The notes: generated by a model from the letters alone, not told the origin. Numbered from the stretch's first letter, positions 8,541 to 17,821 are shown. The stretch is 64,000 bases of DNA from Pandoraea oxalativorans (GCF_000972785.3 NZ_CP011253.3:744001-808000), one strand, 5' to 3'. Program-made: numbers and translations.

Positions 8541-9290
8541 ATGTTGCGCGGCGGTTGGGCAGACACAGCGACGATCGATGAGCGTGGTGTGCTCGCGGGC
8601 CTTGCTGCCGTCGATCAGCGTCTCGATGACATCACCTCGCTCGATCCCGTGGATCTGCCGTCGAGGCTTGCGCAGGACATCCGCGAACTGATCAACGACG
8701 GCATCCTGGCGCCGGGCGCGCAGCTTGCGCAGCATGCATTGGCCGCACGCTTTGGTGTGAGTCGGGCACCGATTCGCGAGGTTCTGAAACTGCTGCTGGC
8801 AGAGAACGTTGTTGAACACGATCCCAACAAGGGGTTTCAGGTGGCGCGTCTTTCGAGCACCGAAGCACGCCAGTTGTACCGTGTGCGGCATCTGATCGAA
8901 TCGGCAGTGTTGGCGACCGTACGCTGGCCAAGCGACGACGAACTCAGCGTACTACGCGCTCGTCTTGCCGAACTCGATAACCTTCTCGCGATGTCGGAGC
9001 GCGCTGCGTGGCTGAAAGCTCACCGACATTTTCACTCGTTGATCTTCGGGCTTTCTCCGGAGCGAATCATGGCACGAGAGGCGCTACGTCTCATGCGCCA
9101 AACCGATCGCTACCGGGCGCTTGCCCCGCGGATGCCGCTCGGGGCCACACAACATCCGGCAAAGCCGGAACACAACCTCGTCGACGCACTGGCCATGCAT
9201 GATCGCGACGCATTACTGCGCGTCTATCACGACGATCGCAGCGAAGTCGAATGTTCGCTCGTCGCATCGCTTGAAGCTCGCGGACTGTAA
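8541..9290 (+). CDS. GntR family (FCD/VanR-type) transcriptional regulator
   Basis: A 249-residue regulator with an N-terminal winged helix (about 36-100; LAARFGVSRAPIREVLKLL) and a C-terminal all-helical FCD effector domain (about 105-240). The AHRHFHSLIF segment keeps the histidines expected of metal-binding FCD domains. It starts directly after the amidohydrolase stop, with the operon it probably controls. It is a clear paralogue of the regulator at 17089-17754 (shared SSxEARQLYR and EALRLxxxTDRYRALA). The ATG at 8541 has no strong ribosome site, which fits translational coupling. Confidence 0.9.
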   Translation: MLRGGWADTATIDERGVLAGLAAVDQRLDDITSLDPVDLPSRLAQDIRELINDGILAPGAQLAQHALAARFGVSRAPIREVLKLLLAENVVEHDPNKGFQVARLSSTEARQLYRVRHLIESAVLATVRWPSDDELSVLRARLAELDNLLAMSERAAWLKAHRHFHSLIFGLSPERIMAREALRLMRQTDRYRALAPRMPLGATQHPAKPEHNLVDALAMHDRDALLRVYHDDRSEVECSLVASLEARGL

Positions 9291-9464
9291 CCGTCGCGGG
9301 TAAACCCGTCATCGTTATCGCTTGAACCATCCGGCTCTCAGCGTATAACATGATGCATACTAAATTGAATACTATTTGACGAGGCAATCGCCAATAGTTT
9401 CGTACCGACGCCGTGCGCATCGGCCTCCATTGCCGGCACGGGCGCATTGAAGAGGAGACAAGCA
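9291..9464 (+). promoter_or_regulatory. Promoter/operator region of the second oxygenase operon with AATACTAT motif
   Basis: This 174-base gap follows the regulator gene. At 9357-9377 it carries ATACTAAAT followed by GAATACTATTT, a direct repeat of an ATACTA core about 11 bases apart. The same AATACTAT core recurs twice before the porin gene (18990-19024). A shared GntR operator is the simplest reading; no footprint evidence exists here. A strong AGAGGAG ribosome site precedes the ATG at 9465. Confidence 0.45.
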
Positions 9465-10517
9465 ATGTTTATTCGCAACGCCTGGTATATGGTGGGTTGG
9501 AGCACGGATTTTTCGCAGGACGCAATCGTGCCATTCACCGTGATGGACGAGCCGTTGGCGATCTATCGCAAGATGGACGGCAGCCTGAGCGCACTGGAAG
9601 ACCGTTGCCCGCACCGCCTCGTGCCGCTGACCGTTGGTCGTAAGGAAGGCGATGAGCTGCGCTGCATGTACCACGGACTTAAGTTCGCTGCAGACGGCCG
9701 CTGCACGGAAATTCCCGGTCAGGATCGTATTTCTTCGAAGGTCTGCGTGCGCAGCTACCCGATCGAAGAAATGCATGGCGCCGCTTGGGTCTGGATGGGT
9801 GAGGCGGAGAAGGCCGACAAGGCGCTGATTCCGCCGATCATCGGCCCGGACAATCCGGAATGGTCGATGGTGTGCGCAAGCTTCGATATCGAAGCCAACG
9901 CCGAACTGATTTCAGACAATCTCCTCGACCTGTCGCACGCCCCCTTCGTGCATGAATCGACGTTCGGCGCGAGCGACATGAAGTCGCTCAAGCTCATGAA
10001 GGACGGCGAGAACAAGCGAGGCGTGACTGTGCTCGATCGTGGTGTACGCGCCGACCGCTGGCACAGCGGACGTCAGTCGAACCCCTATTTTGGCGAAGTC
10101 CCGTCCGATGATCGGGTTGTCAGCACGTTCCTCGTGCCGGGCGTGTTTATCCTCACGATCCATTCCTATGCACCGGGTATTCAGGACCGTCTGGTCGATG
10201 GCGAGGCAACGGAGGCTCCCATCTTCGCGCGTTGCACGAACCAGATGATCACGCCGATCAGTGAGACCCGGTCGAAATTCTTCTACAACTTTGGTCCGTG
10301 GGCGAACGGCGACGCATTGAAGGCGCATTGCTTCGGCATTGCGGCCGCCGCATTCCAGGAGGACAAAGCCATTATCGAAGTGCAGCAGAACCTGATCGAC
10401 CGTTCACCCGAGCGCAAGATGATCATGCTCGCGATGGACGCACCGGTGCTTCGCTACAACGAGATCTACGACCGTTTGCGCGAGCAGGAAAAGCCACAAG
10501 CCGAAGCCGCCGCCTGA
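9465..10517 (+). CDS. Rieske [2Fe-2S] oxygenase, vanillate O-demethylase (VanA)-like
   Basis: A 350-residue oxygenase of the VanA/PobA-type group, shorter than the phthalate-type enzyme at 4397. Rieske ligands are C48-P-H50 and C67-x2-H70 (RCPHRLVPL, CMYHGLKF); the mononuclear iron histidines are H158 and H163 in DNLLDLSHAPFVH. Relatives demethylate methoxyaromatics or hydroxylate rings and steroid-like compounds with a VanB-type reductase, here probably the one at 295-1257. ATG 9465 follows AGAGGAG. It opens the second rightward operon, followed by an FAD dehydrogenase, a transporter and an enolase-superfamily enzyme. Confidence 0.92.
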   Translation: MFIRNAWYMVGWSTDFSQDAIVPFTVMDEPLAIYRKMDGSLSALEDRCPHRLVPLTVGRKEGDELRCMYHGLKFAADGRCTEIPGQDRISSKVCVRSYPIEEMHGAAWVWMGEAEKADKALIPPIIGPDNPEWSMVCASFDIEANAELISDNLLDLSHAPFVHESTFGASDMKSLKLMKDGENKRGVTVLDRGVRADRWHSGRQSNPYFGEVPSDDRVVSTFLVPGVFILTIHSYAPGIQDRLVDGEATEAPIFARCTNQMITPISETRSKFFYNFGPWANGDALKAHCFGIAAAAFQEDKAIIEVQQNLIDRSPERKMIMLAMDAPVLRYNEIYDRLREQEKPQAEAAA

Positions 10518-10546
10518 GCGTGACCAACCGTATTGAGACGTCATCT

Positions 10547-12118
10547 ATGAAAAACGATGAGACGGTGGTCAGCTGGCGCGCACCGAAGTGGGATCAGGAG
10601 GCCGACTTCGTTGTCGTCGGCTATGGCGGTGCGGGCGCGACCTTCGCCTTCGCTGCTGCGGAGAACGGCGCGGACGTCCTCGTCCTGGAGAAAGGCGAAC
10701 AGGGCGGCGGGAACTCGGTGTGCGTGGCTGGCGGATTGATCATGACGTCCGTCGACGAGGCTGCAACGTTCGACTACATGAACTGGCTCTGCGCGGGGCA
10801 GACCGATGCGTCGGTGTTGCGCCACTTCGTCAGCGGCCTGAAAGAGATTCCGGCTTTTCAGCATAAGCTTGAGCTTCCCCTCAAGCCCGATCCAAAGCCG
10901 TTCGCCGCGCCCGGATTCTTTCCGGAGTTTCCCGGCGCACCGGGCAGTGACAGCGTGAAGGGAATGAGTGTCGTCGCGGCACCGGGTGGCGCGGGACTGT
11001 ACAACGCAATTGCTGCGGTCGCCGAAAAACATGGCGCACGTGTGCAGTGCAAGACGACCGTTACGCGTCTCGTGCAGAACCCGGTGACGAAAGAGGTGCT
11101 CGGTGTGGAGGCAATTTCCGCCGAGGGCAAAGCGATCGCGATCAAGGGGCGCAAGGCGACGGTCATCGCCAGCGGAGGCTTTGAGGCCGACGAGCAGATG
11201 TGCCGCCAGTTCCTCACGCCGTGTCCCATCTATTTCCTGGGCAGCCAGAATCTGACCGGCGACGGTATCCGGATGGCGCAGGAAGTCGGTGCGCAGTTGT
11301 GGCACATGAACGCCGTCGCAGGACCATTGAGCTGGGGCGTGAAATCGAAGCGTGGACACGTCTACGTCACGTACGACCTGAACCGCATCGCAGGCTTCGG
11401 CTACAACTCGGGCGCGTTCAAGGACGCAGGCAGCCTGTTGTGGGTGGATAAGCACGCTCGGCGCTTCCATAACGAAACCACCGATACCGCCGACGTTCGC
11501 CACGGTCTTGCGAATCGCGACACATGGCTGGCCACAACGGCCGAGGTGCCGGAATTCACGCATGTCCCGGCTTTCCAGATCTTCGACGAGAAGGTGCGTG
11601 CGGGTGGCGCGGCGATGACTACGCTCAATTCGCGCACACCGGCGTGGAGTGCCGACAACCTCGCCGAGCTGGAGGAGGGTACGGTGATTCGCGCCGACAC
11701 GCTGGAGGAACTGGCACTGAAATGCCAATGGCCCGACATCCCCGGCGTCGCACGCGCAGGTCATCTTGATCCGGTAGCACTGAAGGCAACCGTCGAGCGC
11801 TACAACGCGAACTGCCAGGCGGGTACCGACCCGGACTTCGGGCGCGAAAACTTCCTGGTGCCTCTCGATACCGGTCCCTTCTATGCCGTCGGCCCGATGT
11901 TCCCCACTTACCTGAACACTCACGGCGGGCCGAAGCACGACGCGAAACAACGTGTGCTCGATCATCGTGACGATCCGATCCCACGGTTGTACGCGATCGG
12001 CGAGTGTGGGTCGCTGTGGGGACCGTCGTATAACTCGATGGGTGATATCGCAGAGTTCATCGTATCGGGCACCACCGCAGCGAGAGACGCGATGGAGCAG
12101 CACGCCTGGGACGACTGA
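10547..12118 (+). CDS. FAD-dependent dehydrogenase, fumarate reductase/3-ketosteroid dehydrogenase flavoprotein family
   Basis: A 523-residue flavoprotein with the Rossmann FAD motif GYGGAG at 25-30, the AGGLIM segment near 62-67, and the family's C-terminal FAD closure LYAIGECGSLWG with SYNSMGD. Such FAD-binding-2 proteins desaturate ring ketones or reduce enoates; lack of a haem or FMN domain suggests a stand-alone dehydrogenase. No export signal is seen, so it is cytoplasmic. It begins 29 bases after the Rieske oxygenase; ATG 10547 was chosen, with an in-frame GTG at 10520 possible. Dehydrogenation of a cyclic ketone intermediate is a reasonable inference only. Confidence 0.88.
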   Translation: MKNDETVVSWRAPKWDQEADFVVVGYGGAGATFAFAAAENGADVLVLEKGEQGGGNSVCVAGGLIMTSVDEAATFDYMNWLCAGQTDASVLRHFVSGLKEIPAFQHKLELPLKPDPKPFAAPGFFPEFPGAPGSDSVKGMSVVAAPGGAGLYNAIAAVAEKHGARVQCKTTVTRLVQNPVTKEVLGVEAISAEGKAIAIKGRKATVIASGGFEADEQMCRQFLTPCPIYFLGSQNLTGDGIRMAQEVGAQLWHMNAVAGPLSWGVKSKRGHVYVTYDLNRIAGFGYNSGAFKDAGSLLWVDKHARRFHNETTDTADVRHGLANRDTWLATTAEVPEFTHVPAFQIFDEKVRAGGAAMTTLNSRTPAWSADNLAELEEGTVIRADTLEELALKCQWPDIPGVARAGHLDPVALKATVERYNANCQAGTDPDFGRENFLVPLDTGPFYAVGPMFPTYLNTHGGPKHDAKQRVLDHRDDPIPRLYAIGECGSLWGPSYNSMGDIAEFIVSGTTAARDAMEQHAWDD

Positions 12119-12176
12119 TACCGCTTGCGTGTCCCGCCGAGGTTTACAAAAAATAAAGGCAACACAGGAGACAACC

Positions 12177-13574
12177 ATGTACGAGACCCCCACAGCAGGC
12201 ACCGCGCCGAGAGACGGCGCGCCGCTGACATCCGTAGATGCACCCCCCGCCACAAGCGCAGCACAGACAACCGGCGCGACTCAGGCATCGGTTGCGCGAG
12301 GCGGCTGGCCGCTGCTTGCGATTCTCACGATCGTGTACGTCGTGTCCTTCATCGATCGCGGTGCCATGTCACTGGTCGTCGGTCCGATCAAGGAAGACCT
12401 TGGCGCTTCCGATCTCGAGGTGAGCTGGCTGCTGGGCTTGTCATTCATGCTGCTCTACAGCGTGCTGGGCATTCCGGCGGGATATCTCGTCGATGTGTAT
12501 CGGCGCAAGCGTTTACTCGGTGGTGCCATTTTGCTGTGGTCCGGCGTCCAGATCCTTTGCGGCCTTAGCCAGACCTACATGCATTTGTTCGTCACACGCA
12601 TCGGTCTGGGGGTGGGGGAGGCGGTGTTGCCGCCGGCGGCGTCCTCGATGATTCGCGATGCGTTTCCGCCGGAACGTCGCGGACTTGCCTTCGGCATCTA
12701 CAACATCGGGCCGTTACTGGGCACGGGACTTGCACTGATGCTGGGCGGCTTCCTGCTGCACTTCGCATCGGCGGGACACCTGGCGGGCGTCCCGCTGCTC
12801 GGCTCGCTCAAGCCGTGGCAGTTCGTGTTGGTAGTCCCGGGGCTGATGGGCATTCCGCTCGCGCTGATTGTGTGGATGTTGCGCGAACCGGCGCGTCGCG
12901 ACGTGCGTTCGGACGATAAGGTGACCTACCGCGAAGCACTCCGTTACGTGTGGGCTCACAAGGGCATTTACCTTCCCCTGTGGGTGGCGATCTGTCTATA
13001 CGGCATTGCCATTGGCAGTCAGATGGCGTGGTTGCCGGAAATCATTTCCCGGTCGATGGGTATCGAGCGTCCGGTGATTGGCCAGACGCTTGGTGCGGCG
13101 GCCCTTGTGGCGTCGCCCGCTGGTTTGCTCATCATGGGCAGCCTGGCCGACTGGCTGCAAAAGCGCGGCATGGTCGATGCGCCGGTGCGTGTGGCGATCG
13201 GATCGACCGCCATCGCAGCCGTCGTTACAGCGCTGTTTCCACTGATTCAATCGCCTATGGTGGGCGTTGCGGCTTACGCTGCGCAAACCTTCTTCTTTGC
13301 AATTTTTGCAGTCGCCGGCGGCGCGACGATGGCCAATCTCACGCCGGGCAACATGATGGGCAAATTGACCGCCATCTATTACCTGGTCACGAACCTGTTC
13401 GGTCTGGCGCTCGGACCGACGGTCATTGCCTTCGCGGCGAAGCTCTTTTTTGCGGGACCGAATGCCCTTGGTCACGCGTTCGTCACGTGTTACGTCTTGG
13501 CGGTAGCGATCGCGGTCCTGATGCTGGTGCGTGTATCCCGAACCATTCGTCAGTCGTCATTGAAGGCGGCCTGA
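12177..13574 (+). CDS. MFS transporter (spinster/aromatic-acid-type)
   Basis: A 465-residue major facilitator with about 12 membrane segments after a 40-residue polar, Ala/Thr-rich N-terminus. IVYVVSFIDRGAMS in the first helix and the loop GYLVDVYRRKR are typical MFS signatures, the latter the conserved loop 2-3 motif. It lies between pathway enzymes in the same operon (58 bases after the FAD dehydrogenase) with a CAGGAG ribosome site, so inward transport of the pathway substrate is the likely role; export of an intermediate cannot be excluded. Confidence 0.9.
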   Translation: MYETPTAGTAPRDGAPLTSVDAPPATSAAQTTGATQASVARGGWPLLAILTIVYVVSFIDRGAMSLVVGPIKEDLGASDLEVSWLLGLSFMLLYSVLGIPAGYLVDVYRRKRLLGGAILLWSGVQILCGLSQTYMHLFVTRIGLGVGEAVLPPAASSMIRDAFPPERRGLAFGIYNIGPLLGTGLALMLGGFLLHFASAGHLAGVPLLGSLKPWQFVLVVPGLMGIPLALIVWMLREPARRDVRSDDKVTYREALRYVWAHKGIYLPLWVAICLYGIAIGSQMAWLPEIISRSMGIERPVIGQTLGAAALVASPAGLLIMGSLADWLQKRGMVDAPVRVAIGSTAIAAVVTALFPLIQSPMVGVAAYAAQTFFFAIFAVAGGATMANLTPGNMMGKLTAIYYLVTNLFGLALGPTVIAFAAKLFFAGPNALGHAFVTCYVLAVAIAVLMLVRVSRTIRQSSLKAA

Positions 13575-13599
13575 TCGTCACCTGTTCATGCTCAATCCT

Positions 13600-14772
13600 A
13601 TGAAAATCACTCGCGTTGAATGCACACCGGTGTCCATGCCGTTGGCGAAGCCCATCGTGCTTCCGAACATCACTATCACCTGTCTGAACACAGTCCTGCT
13701 GCGCATCCATGCGGACAACGGCCTGGTGGGCGTCGCTGAGTCTGGCGACACGTCTTCCTGGTATCGGGGCGAGACTCAGGCGTCGATATCGGCCATGATC
13801 TGCGACGTCTTCGCACCACGCATACTGCTGGGAGAAGACCCGTGCAACATCGAGAAAATCGTCGGTGCGATGGACACCCTCGCACGCGACAACAATCAGG
13901 CCAAGGCACTGGTTGACTGCGCGCTTCACGATCTGAAGGGCAAGCACCTTGGCGTTCCCGTGTATCAACTGCTCGGTGGCCGAACGCGAGAATCGGTGCC
14001 ACTGGGGTGGGTGCTCTCGGCGGGGCAACCCGATAAGGTGGCCGAGCTGGCGCTGGTAGCCCTCGAAGAGGGTTTCACGGCCTTCAAGCTGAAGGTCGGA
14101 CGGGGTACCTTCGACAACGATGTGGCGACGGCGCAGGCGGTGCGCGAGGCCATCGGCTATCGCGCGCGTATCTGTCTCGACGCGAATGGTTCATGGAACT
14201 ACGAGCAGGCGCTGCGCACCGTGCGTCGTCTCGACGCCTTCGATCTGGACTTCATCGAGCAACCGCTCCCCCATTGGGATCTCGACGGGATGGCGCGCCT
14301 GCGCGAGCGGGTTCGAACGCCGATCTATGCGGACGAAGGTGCGCAGGAGCTCCATCATTTGCGCGAAATCGCCGATCGCCGCGCGGCAGACGGTGTGATT
14401 CTCAAGATACAGAAGGTCGGCGGGCTGATAAAGGCGCAGCGCTTTCTGAGCGTCGCTCAGATGCTCGATCTCCCTGTGTTCTGCAGCACGCTCATTGGCT
14501 CCGGTGTCGAGGCCTGCCCGAGCACGCATCTGTGGGTCGCCAACCATTGGGCGTCTCAGTTCATGAGCGAAAGCGCCGGGCCGCTCGCGGTGCATGCCGC
14601 ATGGCATAGCGATCTTATCCCTGCCGGGCAAGACCTGGCGCTCGACGGTCAGCGTTTCGCACGCGGTTGCGTGGTGCCAAACGACGCGCCCGGCTTCGGC
14701 ATTCGCATCAATGAAGCCCTGTTGGAAACCATTCGTACGCCAGGACAGGCTGGCAGGGTCGCGGCTCTTTAA
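13600..14772 (+). CDS. Enolase-superfamily enzyme, muconate cycloisomerase (MLE) subgroup
   Basis: A 390-residue protein with the complete MLE-subgroup active-site set: K163-x-K165 (AFKLKVG), metal ligands D194 (DANG), E220 (EQPLP) and D245 (ADEG), and the second-face base K269 (ILKIQKVGG). The N-terminal capping domain (1-130) and the spacing match muconate cycloisomerases and dipeptide epimerases. It would abstract a proton alpha to a carboxylate, for instance in lactonisation of a muconate-type ring-fission product. ATG 13600 is preferred over an in-frame ATG at 13588. Substrate is not predictable; no ring-cleavage dioxygenase is visible beside it. Confidence 0.9.
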   Translation: MKITRVECTPVSMPLAKPIVLPNITITCLNTVLLRIHADNGLVGVAESGDTSSWYRGETQASISAMICDVFAPRILLGEDPCNIEKIVGAMDTLARDNNQAKALVDCALHDLKGKHLGVPVYQLLGGRTRESVPLGWVLSAGQPDKVAELALVALEEGFTAFKLKVGRGTFDNDVATAQAVREAIGYRARICLDANGSWNYEQALRTVRRLDAFDLDFIEQPLPHWDLDGMARLRERVRTPIYADEGAQELHHLREIADRRAADGVILKIQKVGGLIKAQRFLSVAQMLDLPVFCSTLIGSGVEACPSTHLWVANHWASQFMSESAGPLAVHAAWHSDLIPAGQDLALDGQRFARGCVVPNDAPGFGIRINEALLETIRTPGQAGRVAAL

Positions 14773-14937
14773 CTTCCGAATTGTTCGGAGGCGGCCACGT
14801 CGTTGTCTGTTGCTTTCGGGGGGAAGCGGCGGGTGAACGGGGTGGTCGCCAACGGGCATTCGGCGCGCGCGATCAGGCACGGAAGATGCCGGACGCCGAT
14901 TTCGTAAGCAATAACTCAACCCCTCAGGAGACAAACT

Positions 14938-15435
14938 ATGAGCAGTGCAGATCGAGCCCCCTGGTATTACGTGGTGACCTGGCTCCGACTTTATTTTGGT
15001 GCCCACCTTTTTTACTCTGGCATTCGCTACATCATGACGCGCTACGTTCCCGAAATTCCGGGGGACGGCGGCGCCTACGTGAATGCTGCGACGACGATTT
15101 ATCTGTATCCGGCCGTCAAGTACATGGAGTGCATCTTCGGGCTGATGCTGCTCTCGAACCGCTTCGTTTTGCTTGCGCTGGTGCTGGAAATGCCGACGAC
15201 GGTCACGATTTTCTGGCTCAACACGTTTATCGTCGCGACGCCGCGCCAACTGTTTACCGGTCCGCAGGAGTTGCTGATGAACGGGCTACTGCTGTTGGCG
15301 TACAGCGGCTATATGGCAGCAATTTTCCGGCCGCGTCTGATGCCTCAATGGCTCTGGGATGGTGCGAAGGTGAATGAACCGGGCACGCGAAATGCCCCGA
15401 TCTCGATGCCGAAGGCGGAACATAGCAACGTTTAA
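14938..15435 (+). CDS. DoxX-like integral membrane protein
   Basis: A 165-residue protein with about four hydrophobic segments and the arrangement of the DoxX/DoxD-like membrane family, beginning MSSADRAPWYYVVTWLRLYFGAHLF. The ATG follows CAGGAG. DoxX-family proteins are small quinone- or redox-associated membrane proteins of diverse, mostly unknown function. It follows the enolase-superfamily gene after 165 non-coding bases, in which I see nothing notable, and precedes a 63-residue membrane protein by 8 bases. A second, distinct DoxX-like protein is at 19763-20278. Confidence 0.8.
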   Translation: MSSADRAPWYYVVTWLRLYFGAHLFYSGIRYIMTRYVPEIPGDGGAYVNAATTIYLYPAVKYMECIFGLMLLSNRFVLLALVLEMPTTVTIFWLNTFIVATPRQLFTGPQELLMNGLLLLAYSGYMAAIFRPRLMPQWLWDGAKVNEPGTRNAPISMPKAEHSNV

Positions 15436-15443
15436 GGGGGAAG

Positions 15444-15635
15444 ATGATGAAAAAGCAAACCTGGATTGCCGTGTGGATCTGCCTGTTCCTCACCGTGTTG
15501 GCATGTATCGGATCGACAGGGTTGGGCTATGCGGACTACCGTCCGCTACGGAACTTCGACTACTTTGGCCTCGGAGTGGCTTGGGCGGGCTTTATCGTCA
15601 CGCTGCTGATGGATCGCCGGGCCGGGCGGGCATAA
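15444..15635 (+). CDS. Small membrane protein (two transmembrane helices), unknown function
   Basis: A 63-residue protein with two predicted membrane helices (about 7-27 and 42-57) joined by a short polar loop YADYRPLRNFDYFG, ending DRRAGRA. The ribosome site AAGGGGG precedes ATGATG (15444 or 15447). It lies 8 bases after the DoxX-like gene and is last before a terminator-like hairpin, so it belongs to the second catabolic operon. No family recognised; a partner of the DoxX-like protein is a guess from position. Confidence 0.7.
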   Translation: MMKKQTWIAVWICLFLTVLACIGSTGLGYADYRPLRNFDYFGLGVAWAGFIVTLLMDRRAGRA

Positions 15636-15687
15636 CGTCTGAGCTTTAGCCGGTCAGTAGTCGATCCCGGCGGTCGGTTTTTCACTC

Positions 15688-15722
15688 GCGCCCCATCACG
15701 CGTTAAAGCGTCGTTGGGGCGC
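15688..15722 (+). terminator. Hairpin terminator-like structure ending the second catabolic operon
   Basis: Arms GCGCCCCA (15688-15695) and TGGGGCGC (15715-15722) enclose a second pairing ACGC/GCGT, followed by the pyrimidine-rich TTCTTCGTTGTT. The tail is not a pure T-run, so termination is likely but not certain. Confidence 0.5.
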
Positions 15723-15768
15723 TTCTTCGTTGTTCCGTCCACTGGCAGTGGATCAATTTTCCTACCCG

Positions 15769-16998
15769 ATGACTCTTCCCTACGGCCTGCGAGCGCTGAG
15801 CTATGCCAATTTCCGCCGCTTTATCGCGGGCCAGGGTTGCGCGCAGATCGGCAACTGGCAACAACTGATTACCACGTCGTGGCTGGCATACACCTTGTCA
15901 GGCTCAACGCTGCTTGTCGGCGTTGCGGCGTTCGCGTTGCAGATCCCGATGCTGTTGGTTGCGCCGCTGGCGGGGCCAATGCTGGATCGATTCGAGGCGC
16001 GGCGGATCCTGCTGATGACAAACACGGTCGCGTGTGTGCAGTCGCTCGCGATGTTGAGCCTGCTATGGTTGGACGTCATGGACGTTTGGCACATCGTTGC
16101 CGGTAACCTCGTGTTGGGAATTATCAACGCTATTGATGCGCCTGGCCGCCAGGCGTTGGTCTCCGAAATGGTGGATCGGGCCGACGATCTGCCTAACGCC
16201 ATCGCGCTGAATTCCATCATGATGTCGGCTGCACGCTTCATTGGCCCAATGCTGGCGGGCTACACGATCGGGTGGTTCGGGCACGTCGGCGCATTTTGTG
16301 CGAACGCCACGCTGCGCGTGGCGGTCATTGCCGCACTCGGGGCTGTCCGAACGATAGCCGCAGTGAGACCGGTGCTCAGCGTGTCGTGGTGGCATTCGTT
16401 CGCGCAAGGGCTCAATCACGCCAGAGCGTACGTGCCATGCCGTAACGGATTGCTTCTGCTTGCCTGCCTTAGCTTCACGATCCAGACGCACGCGAGCCTG
16501 ATGCCCTGGTTCGTGCGGGAACGGTTTCATGCCGATGCCGCCGCACTCGGAAATCTGATGGGCATGGCCGGGTTGGGGGCGTTGGCTGGACTGGCTTATC
16601 TTGCTACACGCAGAGGTCTGGCGGGACTCATTCGTGCCGCCATGCATTCGAGCATCGTTGCCGCACTGGCCACCCTTGGCCTATGCGTTGCGCCGGGTAT
16701 CGGGTTTGCCATGGCGATGCTGTTCCTGATCGGCATGGGAACCATCCTGACGTCTGCGTCGATCAATACCGTTCTTCAACTGACCGCGCCGTCGGGGATG
16801 CGAGCGCGCATCGCGACGTTGTATGTCGTCGCATTTATGGGGGTCTCGCCGCTGGGGGCGCTTTTTTGGGGCTGGGTCGCGGCTTACCTGTCTGCGCCGA
16901 TAGCGCTTGCCATTTGCGGTATCGGCTACCTGATGGCGTCGCTGGCCTATCGAACTGGCTTGCCGCGCATGAGCGCTGCGGTGCTGCAAGAGAATTGA
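15769..16998 (+). CDS. MFS transporter, EntS/MFS_3-type exporter
   Basis: A 409-residue, 12-helix major facilitator of the transmembrane secretion effector (MFS_3, EntS-like) group: opening SYANFRRFIAGQGCAQIGNWQQ and the motif PLAGPMLDRFEARRIL. Members usually export siderophores, drugs or metabolites. A TTG at 15730 would add 13 residues; ATG 15769 gives the usual N-terminus but has a weak ribosome site. It stands between the terminator of the preceding operon and the second GntR regulator, so it may protect against toxic pathway intermediates. Confidence 0.83.
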   Translation: MTLPYGLRALSYANFRRFIAGQGCAQIGNWQQLITTSWLAYTLSGSTLLVGVAAFALQIPMLLVAPLAGPMLDRFEARRILLMTNTVACVQSLAMLSLLWLDVMDVWHIVAGNLVLGIINAIDAPGRQALVSEMVDRADDLPNAIALNSIMMSAARFIGPMLAGYTIGWFGHVGAFCANATLRVAVIAALGAVRTIAAVRPVLSVSWWHSFAQGLNHARAYVPCRNGLLLLACLSFTIQTHASLMPWFVRERFHADAAALGNLMGMAGLGALAGLAYLATRRGLAGLIRAAMHSSIVAALATLGLCVAPGIGFAMAMLFLIGMGTILTSASINTVLQLTAPSGMRARIATLYVVAFMGVSPLGALFWGWVAAYLSAPIALAICGIGYLMASLAYRTGLPRMSAAVLQEN

Positions 16999-17088
16999 GA
17001 ACGCCGACCAGCCTTGCCTGTGTCGTTCGTCGTGCCGTTGCCGGAATCAAATAGAATACCGGCTGCAAATCACTCGACCGACGACAAA

Positions 17089-17754
17089 GTGAGCACAATC
17101 GAACTGAAAGACACTGATGTTCCCGCGCAGGTGGCGAACGAGATCCGCAAACTGATCAACCAGGGCGTGCTTTCGCCCAGGGTGCAACTGCGGCAGTCGG
17201 AACTGGCGGATCGGTTTGGCATCAGCCGTGTGCCGGTGCGTGAAGCACTGAACCTGTTGTCGGCGACCGGTGTCGTCGTTCATGACCCGAACCGGGGGTT
17301 CTTCGTTGCGACATTGTCTTCCGATGAAGCCCGGCAATTGTATCGGTATCGCTATCTGGTGGAGCGCGAGTTGTTCGAGTCGATCGAGTGGCCCAATCGC
17401 GAGCAGACCCGCGAACTCAAAGCCATGCTGAAGTTGCTCGACGGCTATCTTGAAGATCACCGTCGCGCCGAATGGATCGATCAGTACTACGCGTTCTATG
17501 CTTTCCTGTTCGACCTGTCTCCGCAGAAGATCATCCGTCGCGAAGCGCTTCGCCTGATTCAGCTGACGGACCGGTATCGGGCGCTTGCGACGGAGTCGGG
17601 GCGCCCGGGGGAGCGTCTGAAAGCGCACCTCGAACACGCGCTGCTGGATGCCATCGCGACGAAGGATCGCGAGCAATTACTGGCGGTGTATCAGGCCGAG
17701 CGCGAAGGCATCATGGCCGCGATGATTGCGGTGCTGGCAGGGCGCGGCCTCTGA
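17089..17754 (+). CDS. GntR family (FCD-type) transcriptional regulator, second paralogue
   Basis: A 221-residue regulator: winged helix (about 10-75; LADRFGISRVPVREALNLL) plus FCD domain (about 80-215). It is clearly paralogous to the regulator at 8541-9290. The FCD histidine segment of that protein (AHRHFHSLIF) reads QYYAFYAFLF here, so the metal-binding histidine of that helix is replaced by tyrosine; ligand recognition probably differs. The GTG at 17089 (VSTIELKDTDV) is my start; an upstream TTG at 17014 would add 25 poorly conserved residues. It ends 67 bases before the convergent porin gene. Confidence 0.85.
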   Translation: MSTIELKDTDVPAQVANEIRKLINQGVLSPRVQLRQSELADRFGISRVPVREALNLLSATGVVVHDPNRGFFVATLSSDEARQLYRYRYLVERELFESIEWPNREQTRELKAMLKLLDGYLEDHRRAEWIDQYYAFYAFLFDLSPQKIIRREALRLIQLTDRYRALATESGRPGERLKAHLEHALLDAIATKDREQLLAVYQAEREGIMAAMIAVLAGRGL

Positions 17755-17821
17755 CACGCGAGGACTGGTTCTTGCACCGTGTCCGGACGATCGATTTGCC
17801 CGGACACGACGCTGCGCGCGC

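Noticed and set aside
10541..12253. 570-residue minus-strand frame opposite the FAD dehydrogenase
   Set aside because: Arg/Cys/His-rich shadow; the plus strand has intact FAD motifs and a proper operon context.
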